A DNA stretch of 64,000 nt from assembly GCF_020181355.1 (NCBI RefSeq), contig NZ_CP084004.1, positions 2,108,001 through 2,172,000 of the forward strand, written 5' to 3'. Source of the DNA: Collinsella aerofaciens. Lineage in GTDB: Bacteria; Actinomycetota; Coriobacteriia; Coriobacteriales; Coriobacteriaceae. Positions 42,549 to 50,260 of the stretch are shown one piece after another. The notes under the pieces were generated by a model that worked only from the letters and a program-made list of their open reading frames with translations, made no database searches and was not told the origin of the DNA. Every line of letters begins with the position of its first letter. The first letter of the stretch is position 1. The translations under genes were made by a program, and so were the position numbers.

Positions 42549-43439
42549 ATGGCAGAACAGCAGCTTATCGGAGCGCTCGAGGCCGGCGGCACCAAGATGG
42601 TCTGCGCCACGGGCTATGCAGACGGTACGGTCCTGGAGCGCGAGCAGATCGCGACCACGACCCCGCAGGAGACCGTTGAGGCCGTCAATGCATGGTTTGC
42701 CGACAAGGGCATCGCCGCGCTGGGCATCGGCGCCTTTGGCCCCACCGCGGTCAACCCCGCCTCGCCCCAATACGGCAAGATCCTGGAGACGCCCAAAACG
42801 GCATGGCGCTACTTCGACCTGCTGGGCACCATCCAAAACGAGCTCAATATTCCCTGCGGCTACGACACCGACGTCAACGTTGCCTGCCTGGGCGAGGTCA
42901 CCTTTGGTTGCGCCCAGGGCCTCACAGACGTGGTCTACCTGACCATCGGCACCGGTGTGGGCGCCGGCGTGCTCTCGGGCGGCCAGCTCGTGCACGGCAT
43001 GATGCATCCCGAGGCAGGCCACATCCTGGTCACGCGCGACCCGCGCGACACCATTGGCGAGCACAGCGCCTGCCCCTTCCACGACAACTGCCTCGAGGGC
43101 CTCATCGCCGGTCCCGGCGTTAAAAAGCGTTGGGATGGCAAGAGCGCCGGAGACATGGCCGATGACCCGGAGGCCATGGACCTGCTCGCAGGCTATCTGG
43201 CACAGGCGCTCATGACCTACACGCTGTGCTACGCACCGCAAAAGATTATCATCGGCGGCGGCGTGGCCGACCACACCCCCATCGTGCCGCTCGCCCGCAA
43301 AAAGTGCGCCGAGATGCTCAACGGCTATATCGTCACGCCCGAGGTCAACGACATCGATACCTACATTGTCAACAACAGCCTCGAGGGCAAGCAGGGCATC
43401 ATGGGCTGCCTGGCCCTGGGCGCCCAGGCGCTTCAGTAG
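42549..43439 (+). CDS. ROK-family sugar kinase, fructokinase type
   Basis: A 296-residue ROK kinase. A-L-E-A-G-G-T-K (phosphate loop) and V-V-Y-L-T-I-G-T-G-V-G-A-G (ROK consensus) are present. The zinc site is formed by H-x-x-C-x-F-H-x-x-C-like residues (H-S-A-C-P-F-H-D-N-C-L-E-G). F-G-P and Y-G-K-I-L-E-T-P-K-x-x-W are typical of the bacterial fructokinase (ScrK/YdhR/GmuE) branch, which makes fructose-6-phosphate. It is not next to transporters or other sugar genes, and it is closed by a strong terminator. Confidence 0.9.
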   Translation: MAEQQLIGALEAGGTKMVCATGYADGTVLEREQIATTTPQETVEAVNAWFADKGIAALGIGAFGPTAVNPASPQYGKILETPKTAWRYFDLLGTIQNELNIPCGYDTDVNVACLGEVTFGCAQGLTDVVYLTIGTGVGAGVLSGGQLVHGMMHPEAGHILVTRDPRDTIGEHSACPFHDNCLEGLIAGPGVKKRWDGKSAGDMADDPEAMDLLAGYLAQALMTYTLCYAPQKIIIGGGVADHTPIVPLARKKCAEMLNGYIVTPEVNDIDTYIVNNSLEGKQGIMGCLALGAQALQ

Positions 43440-43522
43440 CAGACGCACCCACAGGGCGTGGCGCGCCCGGCAAATCCGACCTACGGAACGACGCCACCAC
43501 GCCTCATATAAGTCCTCAAATA

Positions 43523-43566
43523 AAAAAGGCCGCCTAGGACCAAACATACGTCCTAGGCGGCCTTTT
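43523..43566. terminator. Bidirectional terminator overlapping the VanZ gene end
   Basis: AAAAAGGCCGCCTAGGAC and GTCCTAGGCGGCCTTTTT pair perfectly over 18 bases around a ~9-base loop. It has A and T tracts on both sides, so it works for both convergent genes. The right arm encodes the last residues and stop of the VanZ-family protein. Confidence 0.95.
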
Positions 43567-44002
43567 TGGCACATATGAGCGATCGTAGTAGATATCTGAG
43601 CACAACGCCCGTTGCCGCTCCACAGTAGTCGATCATCACATCGGTGATCATGCCGGCGCGTCCCGGCACAAAGAGCTGAATCGTCTCGTCGATCGAGGGA
43701 ATCAGCAGCAGGAACGCCGCCGTGGGCAGCAGCACGTCAAAGGTGCGCCGGCCCTCAAAATCAAAGGCGTGCGTTGCCAGGATGCCGAGCACCATATACT
43801 CGGTAAAATGCGCGCACTTGCGAACAACGAAGTTGGTCACCCATTCATATGGAAGTCCCACGCCGTGCAGGAAACCGCGGATAGTTTCCATGACCGTTAG
43901 ACTCAGCGAGCCCGACCCCGAGCCGGGAACCAGCGAATTGCCCCAGATCAAGAGCGCCATCAGGCAGGTCACGACCGCCCATTTTCGATTGATCTTAACC
44001 AT
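43553..44002 (-). CDS. VanZ-family membrane protein
   Basis: A 149-residue protein starting at the ATG at 44002, with a GGAGG about 13 bases before. It has four hydrophobic segments and the VanZ marks: W-G-N-S-L-V-P near the N-terminus, K-C-A-H-F-T-E-Y-M-V-L-G, and S-x-D-E-T-I-Q-L-F-V-P-G-R-x-G-x-x-x-D. VanZ-like proteins influence teicoplanin sensitivity and envelope properties, but most have no assigned role. It begins 7 bases after the upstream gene stop, so the two are an operon. Its final codons lie in the terminator hairpin. Confidence 0.88.
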   Translation of the reverse strand: MVKINRKWAVVTCLMALLIWGNSLVPGSGSGSLSLTVMETIRGFLHGVGLPYEWVTNFVVRKCAHFTEYMVLGILATHAFDFEGRRTFDVLLPTAAFLLLIPSIDETIQLFVPGRAGMITDVMIDYCGAATGVVLRYLLRSLICAKKAA

Positions 44003-44009
44003 GCAGAAG

Positions 44010-45410
44010 TTATGCCTCCGCGCGGAGCGGCGCAAAGCTGGCGGTACCGCCCTCGATAACGCTCAGATAGGCACGGCCCGTACGCTTGGCGGTAGAGGAC
44101 TGCAGGCGCTCGATCTCTTCCTCGAGGATCTGATTGACGCGCTCGTGACGACGATTTTCCATAATGCCGGCGGCAATAGCCTCGGCCCGCTCGATGCTCT
44201 CGCGCGAGATACGGGCGGTATCCTCGGGGAGCACAGCGCTGTGACGGCCGACATAGGCGGGGGCAGCAGACTGAGGGGCAGCGACGGGAGCGGGCGCTAC
44301 AACAGGAGCGGGCTCGTCAATCGCATCCAGAATCGCGGTGGCGGCGGCCCACATGTCCTCGTGGCCCGAATAATCGGCCATGGGGACATCGACCTCGAGC
44401 GAGGCGTCCGGAAGGTCGCCGGTGTCGATGCGATCTTGGGCATCAATCGATGCGGTGATGGCTGCAGGCTCATCGAGGTCATCGAGATCGATGTCCGCGG
44501 CACCGGAGATGATAGGCATGCTGGCGAGGTTTGCATTGTACGGCGCAGCCTCGGCCGCCTGCTGCTGGGCAGGAGCGCCCCACAGTGAGCTTTCGGCGGC
44601 ACGGCGGGCGGCAACGGCCTCCTCGTCCGCGGCCATGGCTTCATCAACGTACGAATTGTCGGCAGAAGCGTTCGCGTCCGCCGAGGTAGCACTGTAGGCG
44701 TTATTGGCTGCCGCGTTGGCGACGAGTGCCACGAAAGCCGCCGTGCTGCCCGCAGGGGCGGCCTGGGAGCCAGATACGGCGCGTGCCGCGGCGGCGATGT
44801 CGTCGCGATTGAAGGAGCCGGTCTGCCCGCCGTTGGTGAGCTCGTCGATGGCGACTTGATAGACGTCGCGCGAGTGTGCAGGGTCGCAGCTCACCGGCGA
44901 ATCGTCGTCGAGCATACTGTCGATCATGGACCAAGCCTCGTCCTCGTCCATAGCATCTGCGGCTCGAGCGATGGTAGGGACACCATCATCGGTATGACGG
45001 CGCTGGAACGCACCAGTCAGGCCGGAAAGGAATGCCGAGGTAGACTGCTCCGACTGAGCCTGAGAAGCAGAAGCGGTAGCATAAGGAGTCGCATCCTGCT
45101 GCTGAGCTGGAATCGAGGCGGTCTTGAACTCGCTTTGATGCTGATTGAGATTGGCGGCACCGCCCATGGCATCGGGCTGGAACAGACGCTCTTCACGCTG
45201 CGCATGGTACTCGGAGATACCCAGCGAGGCGGCATAGATACCCACGCCCGCCACCGCGCCCACGGCGAAGGGAACCGCACCCGCCACGACCGTCTCGTTC
45301 ACCGACGAAAACGGTAGCGTCGCGGCATACATAACCACGGGAGCGGCAAGGCCGATCCCGCACGAAAGTCCGGCAAGGACTGCTCGTTGTGTTGCATCAG
45401 AAGAAGCCAT
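44010..45410 (-). CDS. Uncharacterised membrane-anchored protein with long acidic A-rich tail
   Basis: A 466-residue protein from the ATG at 45410 (GGAGAG upstream). Two hydrophobic stretches (about 8-30 and 36-60) are followed by ~400 residues rich in A, D, E and S, largely disordered, with V-P-M-A-D-Y-S-G-H-E-D-M-W-A-A-A-T-A-I-L-D-A-I near 355 and a conserved-looking helical end (I-S-R-E-S-I-E-R-A-E-A-I-A-A-G-I-M-E-N-R-R-H-E-R-V-N). I recognise no named family. It is cotranscribed with the VanZ gene. An envelope scaffold or division role is conceivable, but nothing here proves it. Confidence 0.65.
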   Translation of the reverse strand: MASSDATQRAVLAGLSCGIGLAAPVVMYAATLPFSSVNETVVAGAVPFAVGAVAGVGIYAASLGISEYHAQREERLFQPDAMGGAANLNQHQSEFKTASIPAQQQDATPYATASASQAQSEQSTSAFLSGLTGAFQRRHTDDGVPTIARAADAMDEDEAWSMIDSMLDDDSPVSCDPAHSRDVYQVAIDELTNGGQTGSFNRDDIAAAARAVSGSQAAPAGSTAAFVALVANAAANNAYSATSADANASADNSYVDEAMAADEEAVAARRAAESSLWGAPAQQQAAEAAPYNANLASMPIISGAADIDLDDLDEPAAITASIDAQDRIDTGDLPDASLEVDVPMADYSGHEDMWAAATAILDAIDEPAPVVAPAPVAAPQSAAPAYVGRHSAVLPEDTARISRESIERAEAIAAGIMENRRHERVNQILEEEIERLQSSTAKRTGRAYLSVIEGGTASFAPLRAEA

Positions 45411-45654
45411 GAGCTCTCCCCATCTTCCAGCACCCAAATCGCATCATTCAGTTGGCTGCGCGAGAGAAGATGAAGCGGGGCTATGCCCCAAAGCAACGGT
45501 ATATGGTTCGTTTCATCTGCGTTATCCGTCGCGAAGCTTAAAAGCTATTATGCGAAACCGCCCCGTCGATTGCAAGCGACGATGTCGGATTGAAACGGGA
45601 AACCTGCTGCTTGCCAGTCTTATGGTCAAAAATAAGCGCGGATACGCGATATGG

Positions 45655-45686
45655 AAAAGGGCCGAGGCGCAAGCCCCGACCCTTTA
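45655..45686 (-). terminator. Rho-independent terminator downstream of rho
   Basis: On the minus strand GGGTCGGGGC pairs with GCCTCGGCCC around TTGC, followed by TTTT, about 37 bases after the rho stop. Between it and 45411 (upstream region of the previous gene) I find only non-coding sequence. Confidence 0.8.
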
Positions 45687-45722
45687 TCGCATTGATGGCT
45701 ATCGCTGCGCGTGGATGACAGC

Positions 45723-48278
45723 CTAGAACGTCTGCTCGTAGTCGCTGTGCTTTTTGGCCGAACGCACCAGGAACTCCTGGTTGGTGTTGGTGCCTTTAAG
45801 ACCCTTAATGAACGACGCGGCTGCGCGCTCGGTGTTGTTCATGCCGGCAAGAATGCGACGCAGACCAAAGACAAACGGACGCATCTGCTCGTCGACCAAC
45901 AGGTCCTCGTTACGCGTACCGGAGGCAACGGGGTCGATAGCCGGGAAGATGCGGCGGTCGGCCAGTTCGCGATCGAGCTTAAGCTCCATGTTGCCGGTGC
46001 CCTTGAACTCCTCAAAGATGACCTCGTCCATCTTGGAACCGGTGTCGATGAGGGCAGAGGCCAGGATGGTGAGCGAGCCACCGTTCTCGATATTACGGGC
46101 TGCACCCAGGAAGCGCTTGGGAGGATACAGTGCCGCCGAATCGACGCCGCCCGAAAGGATGCGGCCTGAGGCGGGCGCCGCCAAGTTGTAGGCGCGGGCA
46201 AGACGCGTGATGGAGTCGAGCACCACCACAACATCGCCGCCCAGCTCCACGATGCGCTTGGCGCGCTCGATGACAAGCTCTGCCACGCGAGTGTGGTTAT
46301 CGGCGGGCATATCGAAGGTCGACGCCACAACCTCGCCCTTGATGGAACGCTGCATATCGGTGACCTCTTCGGGGCGCTCGTCGACGAGCAGGCAGATGAG
46401 GTGCACCTCGGGGTTGTTAATCGAGATAGACTGGCAGATCTTCTTGAGGATCGTGGTCTTGCCGGCCTTGGGCGGGGACACGATCAGGCCACGCTGACCC
46501 TTGCCGATCGGCGACACGATGTCGATGGCGCGACCGGTAATGGAGTCCTTGCCGTGCTCCATGCGCAGCGGCTCGTTGGGATAGACAGGGGTGAGGTCGC
46601 CGAACTTGGGACGGTTGCGAATCTGCTCGGGGTCCAGACCGTTGACGGTCGTGATTTTGGCGAGGCCGGCGCGCTTGTCGCCGCCGCGCGAAGGACGCAG
46701 CGAGCCCTCGATAACGTCGCCCGTGCGCAGGCGCGCGGAGCGGATGAGGTAGGCGGGCACGAAGGCGTCGTCGTTGGACTTCATATAGCCATGGGCGTGG
46801 ATGATGCCGGAGCTGTCCGGGCGAATCTGCAGAATGCCCTTGATGTCGCGGAAGCCCTCGGCCTTCGCGGCGGTGACGTAGATCTCCTCGACGAGCTCGG
46901 CTTTCTTCTTGCCGGTCGTCTCGATCTCGAACTCCTTGGCCTTCTCGCGCAGTTCGGCGACCTTCATGGCAGCGAGCTCCTCACGCGAAAGCGTGGGCTC
47001 GGTGGGGGCGGCGTTGCGCTCCTTGTTGCGCTGTTTGCGATCGCGCTGACGGTTGCGACGGTCGTTGTTGCGTTCGTCCTTGCGATCGTTGCGCTCCTCG
47101 TTGCGCTTGTGCTGGCGACGGTTGGAACGAGTGCCGTCTTCGGCCTCGGCGGGCGCGGCACCATCGGTTGTGGCGGCGTCGGCATTGACCGCAGCGGCTT
47201 CATTGGCCTCGGCGCCAGAATCGACCTGCGCTTCGACATCAGCCTGATGCTCGGACGCCTTGGCCTTAGCGGACTTCTTACGACCGCGCTTGGGCTTCTC
47301 GGACGCAGGCTGTTCGACGTCCTGGGGCTCGGCGGCATCAGTCGATGCATCGGCGGTCGTCTCGTCGGAATCCTCGGACGTACCCTTCTTGGCGGCCTTA
47401 GCCTTGGACGTGCGTTTAACAGCAGTGCGACGGCTGCGACCTGGACGGACGTCGGCGGGCTCGACATCGGCAGAAACGGCCTCGGAAGTCGTGGCATCCT
47501 GGACGGGTGCATCGGCAGCGGTTGCAGACTCGGCGGTCGCCGCAGCATCCCGAGCGGCGGCGGCTGCGGCTGCGGCCTTCTCGGCCTCGACGAAGGCCTT
47601 GGGCTTGCGACCGCGACGGTGCGGGCGCAAAGCCGGATCGACAACGGGAACTTCGCTGGCCTCGACAGGCGCAGCGGGCTCAGCAGGCGATGTGCCCTCC
47701 CCTGCCGCGGAACGGACCGAAGCCTCGGTGAGCTCGGGGGTTACCTGATCGGCAACCCGCTCGGCCTTAGCAGCCGTGCGACGGCGTGTGCGCGGTACCG
47801 ACTTCTCGGTCGGCTGGTCGGCGGCAGGGGTCTCGGGCACAGACGGGGCTGCAAGCTCGGTCAGAGCCGCGGCCTCACGCTCGGCAGCACGACGGCGGGC
47901 GCGCACCACCTGAGCCTCGCTAATCTGCGCCAACGCACGTGCCTGCGCGACCTCATCGGAAATCGGCGCCGAGGAGTCAGCTGCAACGGTGCGCTTGGCG
48001 CGCGTCGTGCGCGTAGTACGGCGCTTGGGCTTGGTGACTTCCTCGCCGTCAGCAGCAGGCTTGGTCGTGCGGCGCGTACGCTTGGGCTTTGCCGGAGCAG
48101 CCTCCTCACCAGTTGCAGGCACGGCCTTCTCAGCCGCTGCAGGCGTAGGCGTCGAAGCAGCCTTAGGCGTCTCAGGAGCCGAGGCTTGCGCGGGCGCCGC
48201 GACCTGGTCCGACGCAACCGGTGCAGCGGGAGCGGCTTGCGTCGTCGTTATTTCGTTTTCTTGCTGTTGATCAGACAC
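45723..48278 (-). CDS. rho: Transcription termination factor Rho with a ~425-residue N-terminal extension (GTG start)
   Basis: An 851-residue Rho. Residues 1-425 are a low-complexity A/E/K/R-rich region with many T-R-R-R-T and R-N-D-R-K-D-E-R-N runs. The Rho N-terminal domain begins at 430 (L-S-R-E-E-L-A-A-M-K-V-A-E-L-R), then the RNA-binding cold-shock fold. The hexameric ATPase has Walker A SPPKAGKT (601-608), V-D-E-R-P-E-E-V-T-D-M and a C-terminal Q-loop region. Basic extensions occur in high-GC Gram-positive Rho proteins and add RNA binding. This one is unusually long. The start is GTG with no good Shine-Dalgarno, which may suit autoregulation. It stops transcription at Rho-dependent sites genome-wide. 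Confidence 0.95.
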   Translation of the reverse strand: MSDQQQENEITTTQAAPAAPVASDQVAAPAQASAPETPKAASTPTPAAAEKAVPATGEEAAPAKPKRTRRTTKPAADGEEVTKPKRRTTRTTRAKRTVAADSSAPISDEVAQARALAQISEAQVVRARRRAAEREAAALTELAAPSVPETPAADQPTEKSVPRTRRRTAAKAERVADQVTPELTEASVRSAAGEGTSPAEPAAPVEASEVPVVDPALRPHRRGRKPKAFVEAEKAAAAAAAARDAAATAESATAADAPVQDATTSEAVSADVEPADVRPGRSRRTAVKRTSKAKAAKKGTSEDSDETTADASTDAAEPQDVEQPASEKPKRGRKKSAKAKASEHQADVEAQVDSGAEANEAAAVNADAATTDGAAPAEAEDGTRSNRRQHKRNEERNDRKDERNNDRRNRQRDRKQRNKERNAAPTEPTLSREELAAMKVAELREKAKEFEIETTGKKKAELVEEIYVTAAKAEGFRDIKGILQIRPDSSGIIHAHGYMKSNDDAFVPAYLIRSARLRTGDVIEGSLRPSRGGDKRAGLAKITTVNGLDPEQIRNRPKFGDLTPVYPNEPLRMEHGKDSITGRAIDIVSPIGKGQRGLIVSPPKAGKTTILKKICQSISINNPEVHLICLLVDERPEEVTDMQRSIKGEVVASTFDMPADNHTRVAELVIERAKRIVELGGDVVVVLDSITRLARAYNLAAPASGRILSGGVDSAALYPPKRFLGAARNIENGGSLTILASALIDTGSKMDEVIFEEFKGTGNMELKLDRELADRRIFPAIDPVASGTRNEDLLVDEQMRPFVFGLRRILAGMNNTERAAASFIKGLKGTNTNQEFLVRSAKKHSDYEQTF

Positions 48279-48533
48279 AGTGTTTGCTCAACTTTCTTTT
48301 CAAGCCCTGTGATCACATGCTCCCTGCATAAACCTTCAGGGCGGCTAAACAGTCTAGTTCCGTTCAAAACGACGGACATCATTGATCTGTATCGAGATGA
48401 TTGCGTCAATTACGCAGCGTTAGTGTAACACAACCGCCACCACCTGCAACTTAGTCATTGAGGACGTTCTTAAACGACTATTCAAAAGGGACACTCTTTG
48501 GTTTAACACCCACAAATCTGACTGCCTCCGCCA

Positions 48534-48683
48534 AAACTATGGCGGTTTACTACGATGAATCGCTCAACCGCGACCACTCCGAAACTTGTTGAACTAAAAC
48601 CGCAGGTAGATGCCTTGCACTTTTTAGCTAAAAGCCGGCGTGGTTGGAATATCTCAATTCATCGTAGTAAACCGGCATAGTTT
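48534..48683. repeat. MITE-like element with 27-bp terminal inverted repeats
   Basis: The 27 bases at 48534-48560 and the reverse complement of 48657-48683 differ at one position. Both contain GGTTTACTACGATGAAT-type sequence. The 96-base interior has no gene. It sits between rho and the IS3 element. Size and structure fit a non-autonomous MITE, but a target duplication and a parent transposase were not found. A structured RNA or a regulatory cruciform in the rho upstream region is possible. Confidence 0.72.
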
Positions 48684-48785
48684 CGTATTTCCAGCAGTTC
48701 CAAATTCGTCAATACGTCGGCGTTTGCAAAAAAGCCCGACCTCCATATGAACTGCGTCCCAAATCTTGGACGCCCTAAATAGCGA

Positions 48786-49697
48786 CTAGGCCGCGAGGGC
48801 CTGATTCCGGAACTCCTCCGGGGTCAGGCCCTTCAATCTTACCTGCCTCCGGCTCGTGTTCCAGTGGACTATGTATTCCTCCAGGTCGCGTTTGAAATCC
48901 TCGAACGTCTCCCACTCGCGGCCCCGGTAGAACTCGTCCTTGACGTGGCCGAAGAGCTGCTCGGTGGCGGCGTTGTCGATGCAGTTCGCCTTCCTGGACA
49001 TGCTCTGGACGATGCCGGCGGCCTCGAGCCTGGATGTGTACGAGGCGTGCTGGTACTGCCAGCCCCGGTCCGAGTGCATGGTCGGGGCGGCGCCCTCGGG
49101 GATCTTGGACAGCAGCTCGTCGAGCATCCTGACCTGCTGGGCCATGTCGGGCGTGGTCGATATGTCGCTCGCCACGATCTCCTTGGTGCAGAAGTCCAGC
49201 GTCGGGGCCCAGTAGGCCTTGCCGCCCGCCACCTTGAACTCGGTGACGTCCGTTCCCAGCTTCCGCCACGGGGCCCCGGCGTCGAAATCCCTCGCGATCA
49301 CGTTCTCGAACGTCCTGCCGACGACGCCCCTGTACGAGTTGTACCTGTGGTAGGCCGTCTCGCGTCTGATACCGCAGCGAATCCCCATCTCGCGCATCAT
49401 CTTGAGCACGGTCTTGTCGGCTATCACGGTCCCCTCTTCCGCCCTGAGGCACATCGCTATCTGCCGGTGCCCGCAGCCGTTGGCGGTGCGCGAGAAGATC
49501 TCGGCGGCCGCCTCCCAGAGCTCGGGGCGCGTGGGCCTCGGCGGGTGCGCGAGGGCGTAGTAGTAGGTCGACCGCTTGAGCTCGGCGCATGCGAGCAAGT
49601 GCCCGAGCGCGTGCCCCTCGGCGCGCAGGGCCGCGACCGCTTCGGCCTTCGCCCTGGTCAGAGCCCGTCCCTCTCGACCAGGGCGCGTAATTTTTTT
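48786..49697 (-). CDS. IS3 transposase OrfB (DDE), made by -1 frameshift
   Basis: The catalytic half of the IS3 transposase, ~300 residues. D-V-T-E-F, M-H-S-D-R-G-W-Q-Y-Q-H and N-A-A-T-E-Q-L-F-G-H-V-K supply the D, D and E of an rve-type integrase. An HTH_21-like segment (N-G-C-G-H-R-Q-I) precedes them. The frame is open back to the A7 run, with no ATG or good ribosome site of its own; a -1 slip on A-AAA-AAA joins orfA smoothly into it (L-K-K-I-T-R-P-G-R). The full OrfAB protein is therefore read from 50149. Independent initiation at TTG near 49598 is the alternative. Confidence 0.9.
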   Translation of the reverse strand, partial: KKITRPGREGRALTRAKAEAVAALRAEGHALGHLLACAELKRSTYYYALAHPPRPTRPELWEAAAEIFSRTANGCGHRQIAMCLRAEEGTVIADKTVLKMMREMGIRCGIRRETAYHRYNSYRGVVGRTFENVIARDFDAGAPWRKLGTDVTEFKVAGGKAYWAPTLDFCTKEIVASDISTTPDMAQQVRMLDELLSKIPEGAAPTMHSDRGWQYQHASYTSRLEAAGIVQSMSRKANCIDNAATEQLFGHVKDEFYRGREWETFEDFKRDLEEYIVHWNTSRRQVRLKGLTPEEFRNQALAA

Positions 49698-50149
49698 AGG
49701 TAGGCCACCTCGGCCTCGAGCCTACGGCACCGCTCCTCGAGCTCCTCCTCGCGGGTCCGCGGCCTCGCCTTGGAACCCTTCGGCCGGCCCTTGGGCCTCG
49801 GGCGCAGGGCCTCCGCGCCGCCCCGGCGGTATAGCGCGCACCACTTCTTGAGCGGCGACATCGACATTATGCCGAACGCCGCCATCGCCTCGGTCTTCGT
49901 CATGCCGCCGTCGACGACGGCGGAGGCGGCGGCGACCTTCTGCTCGTATGTGTACCTGCCCTGCTTTCCGTCCATGCGCAGCAGCACCTCGCTCCCGAAT
50001 GCGCGGTATATCTCCTGCCATCTTCTCACGGCTTCCACGGGAAGCGAAAGGGCAATCGCGGCAGATTTATACCCGTGCCCGAGCTCGAAGAGCCCTATGG
50101 CCGCCTTCCTGGCCTCGATATCATGCTTCACTCTCAAATCAACGCGCAT
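49658..50149 (-). CDS. IS3 transposase OrfA (DNA-binding)
   Basis: A 163-residue protein with two helix-turn-helix segments (G-Y-K-S-A-A-I-A-L-S-L-P-V-E-A-V-R-R-W and M-T-K-T-E-A-M-A-A-F-G-I-M-S-M-S-P-L-K-K-W) and a C-terminal leucine-zipper-like coiled coil (E-E-E-L-E-E-R-C-R-R-L-E-A-E-V-A-Y-L-K-K-L). It binds the element ends and, alone, usually limits transposition. The ATG at 50149 is preceded by GGGAGG and falls just inside the right inverted repeat. The A-AAA-AAA slippery heptamer sits 12 codons before its stop. Confidence 0.9.
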   Translation of the reverse strand: MRVDLRVKHDIEARKAAIGLFELGHGYKSAAIALSLPVEAVRRWQEIYRAFGSEVLLRMDGKQGRYTYEQKVAAASAVVDGGMTKTEAMAAFGIMSMSPLKKWCALYRRGGAEALRPRPKGRPKGSKARPRTREEELEERCRRLEAEVAYLKKLRALVERDGL

Positions 50150-50260
50150 AAAGAAAGCCTCCCATTTCTCATGTCCAAGAAATGGGAGGCAGTTCAATAT
50201 GGGAGATCGGGCTTTCAAGGCTTAGTTAAACCAAACTTGCGCGGTCAAATGACCCGTAGC

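Larger units (their letters stand above)
48733..50214 (-). mobile_element. IS3-family insertion sequence
   Basis: About 1.48 kb with imperfect terminal inverted repeats of roughly 40 bases (left 48733-48771, right 50173-50214). Both begin A-A-G-C-C-C-G-A and share GAACTGC and TCTTGGAC. Inside are overlapping orfA and orfB with an A7 slippery site at 49691-49697. A perfect 13-bp hairpin (50157-50169 with 50178-50190) overlaps the inner edge of the right repeat and the orfA leader, a common safeguard against outside transcription. The target duplication is not clear by eye. The element lies between rho and argS and appears intact. Confidence 0.9.

Noticed and set aside
46293-48428. A 711-codon plus-strand frame.
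   Set aside because: It is antisense to rho. Its low-complexity G/L/R product is an artefact of GC-rich codon use.
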